In this document: in pieces, positions 33,005 through 43,933 of the stretch | How the letters are laid out: each line of letters starts with the position of its first letter | How positions within the stretch are numbered: the stretch's first letter is position 1 | Source of the DNA: Zymoseptoria tritici IPO323 | Lineage: Eukaryota > Ascomycota > Dothideomycetes > Mycosphaerellales > Mycosphaerellaceae | Length of the DNA stretch: 64,000 nucleotides | Reading direction: 5' to 3' | NCBI RefSeq assembly: GCF_000219625.1 | Contig: NC_018217.1 | Span: 1,674,001 to 1,738,000 of the forward strand | Notes under the pieces: generated by a model | Database searches by the model: none | What the model was told of the DNA's origin: nothing | Seen by the model: only the letters and a program-made list of their open reading frames with translations | Program-made: the position numbers and the translations under genes

Positions 33005-35343
33005 GGCGTGACGACGAGAGGAGAGTGAAAATGGCAGAAAAGATGCTAGTACTCCTTTCGATTTCTTTACGCCGCAGTAAAGCCCACGTCCGAATGTGAC
33101 GTTTTCGCGGTTCGCTTGTGAAAAAGCACGGCAGGGATTCGGATCGGGATTCGCGTGTGGGGTGCAGATGGTGGCTGCTTGATTGACGTGATGTACTGTG
33201 GAATGTACAGTGAGGTCAGGTGGATGGTGGTTGCAAGGTCTGCAAAGAGTGCGGCGAATTGAGGCCAGTGAGGTATAGTCGTTCAAGAGTTGGTGCGGTG
33301 AGTAGTCAGATCACAGCGAAGGTTGTTGGCAGGAGGCACTCTCATTTTCTCATGGGTGAGGAAGGGATGAAGGAGAAGAGGAGCTTTGGGAGAGGAACGA
33401 GTCGGATATGTAGTGGTGCATGAAGAGAGAACGCAGGGCGTGGAGGTGGATTGGTATAGAAGAGTCACGAAGAGGAGAAGGGGTGCGAACACGTGGGCAA
33501 CGGGCGTAAGGACTATGACAATAATAATAATACTTCGTACATGAGGAAAAACCACACGTTCGTGCATACGATCGAGTAAGAGGAACTCGTGACAGGCAAA
33601 CATCAACGCCAACGTGGGTCGGCAGCACACCCCCGGCCCGAACGACTCGATCGAACCAAGGCACAAGCCTTTTTGCGGCTAGATTCTCATAGGGCGTACG
33701 GACATGTCTCGTTTTCTCTGCTTTTCATCGTGTTTCTTCTCACGCCAGGCAGAGAATTCTGCCGGCTCTACTAGAACTAGTCACTTAACGGCAAGAGAGT
33801 CCAGGAGCAGAGCCAGGATTGCCAAAGTGTGGAATCGTTCTACAAAGTTCTCGGCTCTCACTTCCTTTCTCTCAGCTGAGAGGGAATGACATCACCTCGT
33901 TCCCAACAGCCAGGCATCGCGATCAATGCCTGCTACTCCGGCCCATCAAACCATCATACGAAGATGACCACCACAGTAGTTCTATTCCACCACAGTCCAT
34001 CTCGCCGACCTCTCACCACCACAGCACACCGCCTAGGATCGCTTCCTCTCAAGCCGGTTGCGGCGCATTCGCTAGACCTGCTAGCCTGATGAGCACGACA
34101 TCAAGGTGCCGCACTAGCATCGTCGCAAGCCATTGGCAACGCGCGCAAGCCACAACTCCGTTCCACGATGACTCCCAGTCTGGTATTCGCACGCGGCCGG
34201 GGGAGTTTCCACGAACGCGGTGCGGTTCTGCCGGGCTTGTCGGAGGACGCCGATGTCTCGCTGTTCGGTCCGCTCGGTTTGAAGAAGAACACGCCCACGA
34301 ATATGTATGTGAGCTCGTTGTCTGTCGTCGGAACCATTCCTTCGTACACGTAGTTCTAACCCCGCGATTCGGCTGTCTTTCAAGCGTTCTTCCCCTCCTT
34401 CTCTACAGCAGATCTTTGAACATACATCTCCGAGGCGAGAAAGGTCACGCGTGAAACATGGCGCTTGAGACAACATCACGCGACCAACATTCTCTCCTCT
34501 GCTTGTGAATAACGCATGATATGCGTGTTCACTGCTGGCAAAAGTGCGTCCCTCACCAGACACGCCATCGCTCCTTCTCATTACGAAATCGCCTCTCAAC
34601 AGCAGCTCTAACTAAGAGGACCCGCATTCTCGGCCCCATTTTCACATGCCGCGATGTTGGTGACTCCTCTGCTTGACATGTAATACTTACTTACGTACTA
34701 AAGGGCGTGGACATGGCAATGCGGTAGCACAGTCCGCGTGATATTGTAAGTGGAATGGCGAGGATGGCGAAACAGGTGGTGTGCTTCGAAGGTCGTGTTC
34801 TTCCCGTGCTCGAAATAAACCATCCGCGGGTTTATTTTCCTGGAACACAGCAGGGTGCAAGTGTTCTCTTCAAGGCCGCATGAGGTGAACAGGTAACAGG
34901 CCTGCAAAGTGAAAATTTCCACATCTCCGGAGAAACGTCCTGCGAACATCAAGACTCCCATGGAGATGTCCAATTTCTTCTTCCACATTGTACGACTGTC
35001 CGACCACACGCATCCTTCACGCAAAGACTGTCCACCAATTCCGCTCACTCCTTCCTTTGGAGGCAGTCGCATCCACTGAGTCATCTCAACGAAAGTAGAG
35101 ATTCCACACCGCAAAGTGCTTCGCGCTGCGCTTACTCCTAGTCGACCGGACCAAGCCTGCAAGCGTTATTCTTGGAGTGATCTCCGGCAGGGAAAAGTCT
35201 GATGATCCGGGGAGATTTTTCTTTACTAGTGCGCTCCAGTCCTCTTCACCGTTGAAGTCGCGCACCTTCTGCATGTGAAGGTGAGGTTGTACTAAAAGCG
35301 GAAGCAGAAAGAATCGGCCGGCTTTTGTCGCCTCAAGGATTGC
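33005..35343. other. intergenic, about 2.3 kb
   Basis: This contains the promoter and leader of the arrestin gene (33005 to about 33700) with an AAT run near 33520. The rest is sequence in which I see no gene. Frames at 33819-34454 (plus) and 34698-35162 (minus) are open but show no domain, splice support or conserved-looking composition. Confidence 0.5.
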
Positions 35344-36878
35344 TCAGTATGTCGCCGTGAGTCGCTGTACGAGATACTCTCCACTTTTCGAACACACTCA
35401 GGTCAGCTCAACCGGCTTCCTCAAGTCGAGGCAGACAATGCAGATGTCATCAAAAACTCACCTATTGACACCCTCGTACTTCTTCGGCCTGCTCTCATCA
35501 AACGTGCTCGGAATCGTCTCGATGAAAGCGTCCGAATTGGGATTGCAGAAATAAGCAATACTACAATCACATTGACCACGAATCAGTCATCGCGGACCAT
35601 GAAGCACGGCAGCGGGAGAGACTCTCGAAACTCACCTATACCGTGCCGGATACACCTCTAGGTCGGTGGGCGGCTGCACAACTCGATGTTTCGTGCTTTT
35701 GATCACATCGTTCGACCACCTCGCGAGGAGATCGCCCGCGTTCACGACGATGGTGTCTTCGATTGGTGTGGCTGGGACGTAGTTGCCATTGGGACTGAGC
35801 ACCTCGAGGCCGCCGGCCATGTCCTACAAAGAGAACGTTGCTGTTAGTGCAAGGCCTTCATGAGGTTCACATCCCTCGCGATGTTCTCGGACGGATCGAA
35901 AACCCAGCATGCTCTCCAAAAGACTCCACACGACCCTTATTGCTGAGCCGTGCAAGTCGGAACCTGGCATGATCTGTGCTCAAGTGAAATCGCAAAGCCG
36001 ATGTGGGCCGCTTTGGACTCGAGCATTCGGGCGAGTGCATGTTGAAGTGTCATCTCGCCGAGAAGCAGCCGTTCGTATATCCGATGGAGCAGTACCTTGC
36101 ACGAAGGGCTCGGAGGATTGTTGATTGAACTGCACATACCTGGAATAGCAGTGTCATGCTGCCATAGTCGGTGTGTGCGCCGGCTCGTACTGTATTCTGG
36201 AAAGAGATCCAAATTAGTTGACTTCACACGAACTCAACGAGCCATTACAGACATTCGACTCACCTTGTTTCCCTTGAACACCTCACTCCTCACGGGCGGG
36301 TAATGCAACAGCCTCAGGGTATTGTCGCCCTTGCCACAAGACTTCTCGAACCAGTCTTCCTCGATTCCCAACCCACATGCTACCGCTTTCAACACCTGTA
36401 AGTGCAGCTTCCTCCCTGCCTCGAAGAAGTCCATCGTGGTTTCTTTAAATTCCTTGCCCGCTTCATCCTCCTTCGGCCATTGATTTGGACATCCTTCCAC
36501 TCCTTCCCGTCCGATCTCGAAGGATTCTTTCAAATCGACACCTTCCAGATTGCGAATGCGAGCGATCTCCTCCGGATCTGTGGAGTCGGTCGTCTTCTCT
36601 CGGCCAGGTTGGGAGTAGCCTCGATTAGCAGCGGGCGTTGTCCATCCTAGTGAAAGCTTCTCTTCCTCGGAGCGAGTGAAGAACTTCGCCGAGGATGCAA
36701 ATGTGGAAGCGATGCTGGAGCGTGGGATGCCGTGGTTGCGGAGATAGATGAAGCCCGCCCGTTGGAAGCCTTGTAGGATGGAGCGGGCGGTCTGTTGTTT
36801 GAGGGAAGGCTCGCCCGAGGTGAAGTGGGAGAAGTCGATGAGAGGAATTTCAAGATTGTCGGAGGAGACGGCGGACAT
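35344..36878 (-). CDS. 2-oxoglutarate/Fe(II)-dependent oxygenase, isopenicillin-N-synthase-like
   Basis: Five exons: 36264-36878, 36140-36196, 35636-35823, 35462-35560 and 35344-35383, giving 332 residues. The N-terminal DIOX_N part opens with the usual IPLIDFS and GFIYLRNHGI blocks. The iron ligands are visible as H213-x-D215 (AGAHTDYGSMTLLFQ) and H270 (STKHRVV). The 2-oxoglutarate anchor is R285-x-S287 (RYS), followed by IAYFCNPN and a C-terminal EYLVQRLTATY. The fold is complete and the residues intact, so an active hydroxylase or desaturase is expected. The substrate is unknown. It shares a promoter region with the amidohydrolase at 37376. Intron 2 (35824-36139) is long at 316 nt. Confidence 0.9.
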
Positions 36879-37375
36879 GATTGACCACGATGAAGCTTGT
36901 TCGTGAGTATGCTGATTCTTGTTGGAATGTACGTTGATGGCCGAGCCGAGAGATGAAATGAAACAACCACGCGGCGGAGTGTAGTCAAGATAGAGATCGT
37001 GGCGCCTTCGGGTTATACCTTGCCTGTCTATTGTGCCTCCTTCCCTGAGAAGACGCTCTTATCTGTTTCAGATAGGTGAAGGAATGACTGCCGAAGTGTT
37101 CTGAAACTGTCAAAGAAGATAAGAGGTCGAATAGAAATGCACCGCGAGTCAGGCAATCAGGGTGGGGGCGTCCCCTCATCGGACATCCTCCATCGAGCTA
37201 CAATACTCGCCGGCCTTTTGCCGGGAGACCTTGTGACCTCACTCTGAAGCGGAAGAGAAGCTAAGAGCAAAAGGAAGGAGAAGACGAACTTTTGATCGCC
37301 TAGAAGAGAAAGAGAATTCCCGGTCCGCCACGACTCACCACTTTTCCACCCCAAAGGCTATAGTCACACAAAACC
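36879..37375. promoter_or_regulatory. divergent promoter between oxygenase and amidohydrolase genes
   Basis: These 497 bp separate two head-to-head start codons. No clear TATA or operator was identified. Co-regulation of the two genes is possible from geometry alone. Confidence 0.4.
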
Positions 37376-38643
37376 ATGGCATCCATCGACACAAATATAG
37401 CAGACCGCCTCCCAGACGTCCCCAAAATGACCAACGTCGACGTCCACACTCATCTGTACCCTCCTTCTCTGGTCGAACTTCTCCGCTCCCGCACCGAAGT
37501 CCCCTACGTCCGTAGCTTCGACGCCGCAGAAGGCGAACGCCTGATCATCCTCCCCTCTGAGGATGCCAGCACTTCCACATCTCGCGGCCGACCTTTCGGA
37601 CCAGATTACTACGATGTCTCTCGGAAAATGTCCTTCATGAAAGTCCACGGCATCGATATCTCTGTACTATCACTGGCGAACCCCTGGCTGGACTGGGTGG
37701 CCGCAGAGTACGCTGCAGAAACGGCGAAGATGGTGAATGATGACTTTGAAACATTGTGTGCGAGCCAGCCGGGAAAGTTGTATGCGTTCGCTACGTTACC
37801 GTTGAGCGGAACAGTGGAGGAAATCGTGGCGGAGATTGCGAGGTTGAAGACGCTAAAGTATTGTCGGGGTGTGGTCATGGGTACGTCCGGGGTCGGGCAA
37901 GGATTGGATGATTTGAAGCTGGAGAAGATCTGGGCGGCGCTGGAGAAGGAGGAGATGATGCTGTTTCTGCATCCGCATTATGGCCTACCAAGTGAGGTCT
38001 TCGGGCCGAGGAACGCGGAGTATGGGCATGTTTTGGCATTGGCGATGGGGTTTCCGATGGAGACGACGATTGCTGTGACCAGGATGTGAGTGCGCTGCAT
38101 AGTTTCGTGACGTATGCGAGAGAAGACCAGCTGACCATCCCGACAGGCTTCTCAGTGGCGTCTTTGACCGCTTTCCAAAGCTGAAGTGCCTTCTCGCCCA
38201 CAGCGGTGGCACATTGCCATTCCTAGCGGGTCGGATAGAGAGTTGCATCGCTCACGATGCCCATCTCAAGAAGGAAGGTAAGCTTGAGCATCGAAGAGAA
38301 CTGTGGGATATTCTACGGACGAATATCTACCTGGACGCTGTAATCTACTCTGAACTCGGCCTCAACGCAGCCCTAGACGCCTCAGGTGCAGATAGGTGAG
38401 ATAGCTCATTTGCGTGAGAGTTTGCAGTGTACTAACAATGCTCTCAGGATCATGTTTGGTACAGATCACCCGTTCTTCCCACCCTTGGAAGAGGACGAAC
38501 ACGACAGGGAATGGCCGAGCGTGACTTCGAATCTTGCTGCGATGATCAATACCTTCGGGGAAGACGAGGCTGGAGGCATTGATCTGATGGGCGGGAACGC
38601 ATTGCGGGTCCTCGGTATTGAGTGCATTCAGAGCAAGGAGTGA
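37376..38643 (+). CDS. ACMSD-like amidohydrolase (metal-dependent decarboxylase/hydrolase)
   Basis: Exons 37376-38085, 38147-38395 and 38448-38643 give 384 residues. The second intron carries a textbook TACTAAC branch point. The amidohydrolase-2 metal site is complete: H24-x-H26 (VDVHTHLYP), H199 in LFLHPHYG, the LAHSGG histidine after the first intron, and the catalytic Asp in MFGTDHPFFPP. The family includes 2-amino-3-carboxymuconate-6-semialdehyde decarboxylase and related decarboxylases of aromatic acids. The exact substrate cannot be told from sequence. The divergent 2OG oxygenase neighbour would fit a small catabolic or biosynthetic pair, which is inference. Confidence 0.9.
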
Positions 38644-38669
38644 ATTTTCCTGTCCGCTGAGCCACATCC

Positions 38670-41600
38670 TCACGAAGGTACAAACTGCTCCTCGTCGAGT
38701 CTTGTTGCTTCGCTCCAGCTGTCCGCGACCCAGCTCTCGGTCACAATTCGGGGAAGCTGCTGCTTCGAAGAAACCGCTTTCCTCGTGGCGGCCGGAGAAC
38801 AGCCTGTGTGCAAGACGACATGCGTCAATTGATCGTCTTCGATCGAGTCGGCTATTTGTCCACCAGCAAATTTGAACAGGCGTATCGCCTCAGCGGGTAC
38901 GTCGTCGAAGTAGGCAGTGGTACCGCGAAACATGAAACCTTTCATAGCATCGAGCTCATGACCATGGTCGTGGAACTGTTCAAGCACCTCGTCAGGGTTC
39001 AGACCATCCTCCATTTTGGACGGCATAGCATTACACAATGCCAGCAGCTCTTCAGTCGTGATATCACGGGCATAGCTGTCGCCATATTCGTCAACGTTGT
39101 CGTCAAATCTGCCTTGTTCGGCAGACGCGGTGTGGAAGAGGTGGAATTTCTCCAGGGGCAGTAGCAGCGCAGGTCGACCGATGTCAATCTCGCTTTGTCG
39201 GACACAGTCCAAAAGCCAGGACGGTCTGATGATGCTGCGTTTGTCGTGCTTGGAGATTGACGCGACCTTGACCATGTTTCGGTCCGCAATGATGATTGTG
39301 TCTGGATCTTTCTCTGAAGCGACGACGTTTCCGCCATTGGCCTTGATTAGTTGTTCGAGTTCGGCCTTGGTTTTCTTCAACGGTTTCGGTGCTTCAGTCA
39401 TGACGAAGAACGACAACCCCTCGAAGACCTTTGTGGCAGGACCCGCATACGGCGCCCTGACCGCATCCTCTTGTCCTTGTATTACCAACTCCCTCTTCTT
39501 GCGTTTTGGTCCGACTTTCTGCTTCCGAGTATCGTCAATCTTCATCTTCTTCTCCTCCACCTCGGCTTCCACTCTCTTTCGCAGAGCGTTGAACTCGTCC
39601 TGTGTCAAGGCTTGAGTCCAGTCCTTGTCGGTCCTTAGTTTCTTGAACCGCGGGAAGCGCAATGTACAGCCAGTGGCGAATTGCGTCGTGCCGGTCACAG
39701 ATGCGGCTTTGACCGATAGCACTATTGAATCCTCAGGCTTGATCCACACGTCGGGTTTCTCGAACTGGCGGTCACCTCCACCAAGGACGACCCAGTCCGT
39801 GGGAGGCTTTTTGGCATTCCAGTCCGTCCACTTGCCCTCGGTTCGGTGGCGGATCTCAGCATAATCAGATGCGGCAAATCCTCCACCAACTTTGAAGAAC
39901 GAGAGCACCATCTGAGGGTTGATGTTACGATTCTGACTGCTGAAGATTGCTTGTTGCGGCTTCAGACCACACAGGAAACTGCTCAGGCCTCCACCTCTCT
40001 TGCCGGAACCATAGTAGCCTCCTACCACGATACAGTCCAGCGATTCGCCGAACTCTGTCATGTACTCGGGCTTCACCTTAATCCAGTCATCGTTTCGCTC
40101 ATTTAAGCGGTACTCCGAGCGAGGATTCTTCAAGACCAAGCCTTCGCTGGCCTCAGCCACGACTTTTCGCAGCACGGGCTCGATTTCTGACGCTTGAGTC
40201 GCTTTTTGATGTTCGTGAATCTCCATTCGTTGATCGATCGATGTGACGCTCTTCAGAAGTGCTTCGTGTCGGACGCGCAAGGTGTAGTGAGTCAGGTCCT
40301 TGTCATTGAGGAATAGGCAGTCGAATATCCGGAACACAGGTCGATTCCCGGTACTAAATGGATTCTGTTGTTCCGAAAGAGCAGCGGTTTTGAGCGTACC
40401 AAAGGGCACTAAAGCCTGCTCCTTCGGGTCCCAGGTGATCATCTCTCCATCTAGAATGATGTTCCGCACGCCCTCGTTGAAAGCGTTCTTGATGTGGCGT
40501 GTCAGGGCGGAGTTGTCGTCTTCGAAGTGCTTCCCATACAGGTAGGTATAGTCCTTTGCTTTGCGTGACCAAAAGCCGAATCGTTTGCCGCCCGGTATTT
40601 GATCGTCTTCAACCATATGCAGTTGCATTCGTTCGCCGTCCAACTTCTCCTCGATCCAGAACTCTGCATCTTCTTCAGTCGGCTTCATCCGAGCCACCAT
40701 TTGCTCCATTGACCGCATCTGGAAAGCTGCAAGCTGTGGCTGAAAACATTGCATAAGCGCAATTCCAGCGCTGTCGCCCTCAAGGCGAACGTCTGGATCC
40801 CACAATTCCCAGCAGACTCGCCGGAGATTGCTAGAGATGTTGAAAAGATTCTCTGCGTCCTGATGCCAAACGTCGAAAAATGTCCTCTCGGAAGCACCGA
40901 CCTTCATCTGACGCAAGATCATACGAATCAACCACATCATTTCCTCGGCGCACATTCGATTGTAGAACTCTTCGATGATGGGTCGTTGATTCTCCTCCTT
41001 CTGCGCTACAGACAGTCGATCCAGCATTTCGTTCACCTGCGCGATTGTCATATCACCAGGAGTCTGGCGCATGGGTCGCTTGCTGATGACCTCGAAGCAT
41101 CGTCCAGCGAAGTCGCCAGCCATCGCACTTGATGCTTTGACTCCAGGCAGCTTCCAGTGTAAGAGATTGTAACCGTCTTCGCTATCTTTGTTGATCTTCA
41201 TCACACGGACGAGCAGCTTACCGAGAGTCATCTCCTTGATGCCGTACATACCCCGCTCACGATCCTTCTCAGGGACGATGAGGCGTATTGCGGGAAAGAT
41301 GTCGTTGCCGACCTGTTTGCGCCATCTCGAGATGAAGCGATCGATGATCGAGCGTCGCGCTTCATGCGGTGCTTGGCCTTGACCGTGAGGGCCTTCCTTC
41401 TTGCGCGCGATTGATGGACCCGTTGGCTTCTTCTTGTTCTCATTGAGAGGGTTGAACAGAGTGGTGTAAAGTTCGTGGAATGGCAACGTCTTTGCATGGT
41501 TCTTTGGACGACCAGGATACTTTTCATCCATTTCATCTTGTGTCATCGATCCGTGGCCGTACATCAACTCGTTCTCCTCGTCTGCTTCTGCCCGAGCCTT

Positions 41601-41687
41601 GCGCCTCGCTGCTTCGTCGCCCATGTGATGACGATGATGCCGGCGTGATCGGTGATCAGAGGTGAATTCGAATGAGATGGACGACAA
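38670..41687 (-). CDS. LIG4: DNA ligase 4 (non-homologous end joining)
   Basis: A single exon encodes 1005 residues, the usual size for fungal Lig4. The order is a basic N-terminus, a DNA-binding domain (about 70-300), a nucleotidyltransferase core with the adenylation motif KLDGER (Lys348), an OB-fold region, and two C-terminal BRCT domains at about 752-832 and 912-1003. The tandem BRCT arrangement is diagnostic. The stretch between them would hold the Xrcc4/Lif1-binding region. Lig4 seals double-strand breaks in the nucleus with Xrcc4/Lif1 and Ku. An alternative start at residue 22 (MGDEAARRK) is possible because the first 21 residues are His/Arg-rich. It is divergent from the Irs4-like gene and converges tail to tail, 26 bp apart, with the amidohydrolase gene. 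Confidence 0.96.
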   Translation of the reverse strand: MSSISFEFTSDHRSRRHHRHHMGDEAARRKARAEADEENELMYGHGSMTQDEMDEKYPGRPKNHAKTLPFHELYTTLFNPLNENKKKPTGPSIARKKEGPHGQGQAPHEARRSIIDRFISRWRKQVGNDIFPAIRLIVPEKDRERGMYGIKEMTLGKLLVRVMKINKDSEDGYNLLHWKLPGVKASSAMAGDFAGRCFEVISKRPMRQTPGDMTIAQVNEMLDRLSVAQKEENQRPIIEEFYNRMCAEEMMWLIRMILRQMKVGASERTFFDVWHQDAENLFNISSNLRRVCWELWDPDVRLEGDSAGIALMQCFQPQLAAFQMRSMEQMVARMKPTEEDAEFWIEEKLDGERMQLHMVEDDQIPGGKRFGFWSRKAKDYTYLYGKHFEDDNSALTRHIKNAFNEGVRNIILDGEMITWDPKEQALVPFGTLKTAALSEQQNPFSTGNRPVFRIFDCLFLNDKDLTHYTLRVRHEALLKSVTSIDQRMEIHEHQKATQASEIEPVLRKVVAEASEGLVLKNPRSEYRLNERNDDWIKVKPEYMTEFGESLDCIVVGGYYGSGKRGGGLSSFLCGLKPQQAIFSSQNRNINPQMVLSFFKVGGGFAASDYAEIRHRTEGKWTDWNAKKPPTDWVVLGGGDRQFEKPDVWIKPEDSIVLSVKAASVTGTTQFATGCTLRFPRFKKLRTDKDWTQALTQDEFNALRKRVEAEVEEKKMKIDDTRKQKVGPKRKKRELVIQGQEDAVRAPYAGPATKVFEGLSFFVMTEAPKPLKKTKAELEQLIKANGGNVVASEKDPDTIIIADRNMVKVASISKHDKRSIIRPSWLLDCVRQSEIDIGRPALLLPLEKFHLFHTASAEQGRFDDNVDEYGDSYARDITTEELLALCNAMPSKMEDGLNPDEVLEQFHDHGHELDAMKGFMFRGTTAYFDDVPAEAIRLFKFAGGQIADSIEDDQLTHVVLHTGCSPAATRKAVSSKQQLPRIVTESWVADSWSEATRLDEEQFVPS

Positions 41688-42020
41688 TGTTGTTCAGCCG
41701 CGATTTGGTGCCATGTGACAAAGGAAAGACCGTCATCGACCTACCTCCTTGAAGTTGGATTACAATCTCTCTCCTGGCGAAGGCAAGTGTTGTATGTCCT
41801 CCGTAAACAAGGCAACAGCGTATCGCCTCAGGCAGCATCTACAGCACGTGACAGCGCGGACTTGGTGGGGGCTCGCGTGCCGCTGCTGCTATTTTGGGGA
41901 AACGCTCGCTCGCTCACTCTCGGGTTTCATCAGACGGTTCAGACCGCATCTGCAAACCCCGGCTCGCAACACCAACCATGGTTGTGCGGCGACAACCTCG
42001 CAGCACCAGACTATGCGCCC
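41688..42020. promoter_or_regulatory. divergent promoter of LIG4 and Irs4-like gene
   Basis: These 333 bp lie between the chosen starts. The frame of the Irs4-like gene stays open upstream to an ATG at 41715, but that extension is not conserved-looking, so I treat it as promoter and leader. Confidence 0.45.
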
Positions 42021-43769
42021 ATGCCGGGCCCGCAACATTCTCCGTCATCGCGAACATCGTCCATCGCCAGCGTTGACACGATAGCCTCGCAGGCCAGCAA
42101 CAATGCCTTCTTGGGAGCGACTACCGCCTTTGGTCGCCCAGCACCTCTGCAACGAGTCTCCACCAATGTAATACGTCGAAGTCCAGGCGATGGAGGAGCC
42201 CTAGCTGCCGCATCGGTGGCTACCAAGGACAACGCATCGACATCACGCCGTCCACCTTCGCGCTCGCCAGGTGGAAGTGCGAGTAGTGGCATGGGACGAG
42301 ATCGTACAATGTTGGACCTGTCGAGTGGATCGAGTCTCTCGGCACCTCATCAGGGACCCATAACGCGACACAAATCCCCTTCACAGCAGGCTGCTGCTCT
42401 AGCGGCCTCGCGTGCTCAGCCTGCGACCTCGCAACAGAAACCCGCCATTGCTCCAAAGCCACGGCGATTGTCCGCCAGTTCCAGGTCGACCATTGAAGAC
42501 TATACCAACAAGCCCACAGATGACACCTCCATCCCTCCGACCAATGCTCTCGTCGACCTCTTCGAGCGCCGTCAGAGGCTTGCTCTCTCTCCGACAGTTA
42601 AAAGGCCAAGTCCGATTTCGGTATCCGCTCCACGGGAGATTCCTATCGAAAGTCCAAAGCCAGTCAGGTCGGGCATCACATCAATGATCAGATTGGAAGT
42701 AGAGCAAGCGAAACAGCATGGACAGCACACATCACAGGCGGCCTTGGACAAGAGATCAAGTGACATACATGCTGGCAACGGCGGTGAATCTTCAAACGAC
42801 TCCTTTGCTTCTGCCTCCGAGAGTTTGAACCCCAGTAGTCCCCGAAAAGCTTCGCCAGCAAAAACTGCGCGAGGTAATCACAACATGTCTTTGGCAACGC
42901 CGCGAGATGATGTGGATGCTTTTCGTGAGACGAAACGACGCCTTGCTTCTGTTTCTCCAATGCGCAACACAGTCTCCCAAGCCATGCCAATCAGACCACT
43001 GTCTCGGAGCAGCACCATTCAATCAGCTCGAAGCGTGCAAGCTCAATATAACCAAGCATATCCTCGCCGGATGACGCCTCTTACTACCGGCGACCAGCTT
43101 GCTAATGCACTGGTCGCTTCGAGTCTGGCGTCTTCCCGCGCTCCTTCGCCGACTAGATTGGAGCCACCGCCCGTGCCGCATCACCGCAGGAAGAGTCATC
43201 ACACTCTGGGCTTTGGCCGGACACCGAGTCCGGCGAAAGGAGTCGGCATGCTTCAAACATTACGGCCTCAAAATTCTTCCTCCTCGTCCGACTCGGATGA
43301 TGAATTGCATCCTTACCGACGACACAAGAAGAAACGCCTCGTTCGGAAGCATCCCAACAAACATCACGAGGGTGATCGCAAGCGCTGGCGCGATGCTGTC
43401 ACTGAACGCGAGAGGAAACGATATGAAGGCGTCTGGGCTGCAAACAAGGGCATACATATTTCTTTGACCCCGGAAGAACAAGAGCTGTCCCGCCACGCAA
43501 CTGATGCCGGACAAGCTGCCATAGCGGACCAGGTGTCGAACATTGTGACCCGGGAGATCTGGAACCGTTCTCGACTACCGGAAGCTACTTTAGAGACGGT
43601 ATGGGACCTAGTCGACAATCGGTCCACCGGCCGCCTGGACAAGATGGAATTTGTCGTCGGACTATGGTTGATAGATCAGCGACTGAAGGGCAGGAAGCTA
43701 CCCGTCAGGATCACCGACAGTATTTGGGACAGCGTCAGAGGCATGCAGGGCATCAAGATTCGAAAATAG
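42021..43769 (+). CDS. Irs4/Tax4-like EH-domain protein
   Basis: From the chosen start (MPGPQHSPSS) the protein has 582 residues. An in-frame ATG at 41715 would add 102 residues. Most of the protein is disordered, Ser/Pro/Arg-rich sequence, with a very basic KKKR patch near residue 440. The last 95 residues or so form an EH domain: ADQVSNIVTREIWNRS, an EF-hand-like loop DLVDNRSTGRLDKMEF, then VGLWLIDQRL. The layout matches yeast Irs4 and Tax4, which act in phosphoinositide homeostasis and rDNA silencing by recruiting NPF-bearing partners such as the phosphatase Inp51. The same role is inferred. No intron is needed. Confidence 0.85.
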   Translation: MPGPQHSPSSRTSSIASVDTIASQASNNAFLGATTAFGRPAPLQRVSTNVIRRSPGDGGALAAASVATKDNASTSRRPPSRSPGGSASSGMGRDRTMLDLSSGSSLSAPHQGPITRHKSPSQQAAALAASRAQPATSQQKPAIAPKPRRLSASSRSTIEDYTNKPTDDTSIPPTNALVDLFERRQRLALSPTVKRPSPISVSAPREIPIESPKPVRSGITSMIRLEVEQAKQHGQHTSQAALDKRSSDIHAGNGGESSNDSFASASESLNPSSPRKASPAKTARGNHNMSLATPRDDVDAFRETKRRLASVSPMRNTVSQAMPIRPLSRSSTIQSARSVQAQYNQAYPRRMTPLTTGDQLANALVASSLASSRAPSPTRLEPPPVPHHRRKSHHTLGFGRTPSPAKGVGMLQTLRPQNSSSSSDSDDELHPYRRHKKKRLVRKHPNKHHEGDRKRWRDAVTERERKRYEGVWAANKGIHISLTPEEQELSRHATDAGQAAIADQVSNIVTREIWNRSRLPEATLETVWDLVDNRSTGRLDKMEFVVGLWLIDQRLKGRKLPVRITDSIWDSVRGMQGIKIRK

Positions 43770-43933
43770 AAGCAGGTTGCTCTTGGGTCTTAAATGGATC
43801 ACGAAGGCGCGTTTGGACCTGTATAAGAGTAACGAGATCACGTCCGTCCACGCGTGCCGACCTCTAACGTACTTTTCTTTGGCGATGCGGAGCAGCTCAC
43901 CGACGTCCCTTCCCCAGCTCTCATTCACCCCGT

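Noticed and set aside
33819..34454. Plus-strand frame of 211 codons in the gap upstream of the arrestin gene
   Set aside because: No domain, His/Ser-rich random-looking sequence, no splice or promoter support.
34698..35162. Minus-strand frame of 154 codons
   Set aside because: No recognisable motif and no continuity with neighbouring exons.
41715..42020. N-terminal extension of the Irs4-like protein
   Set aside because: In frame but atypical in composition and only 27 bp from the LIG4 start, so it is treated as leader.
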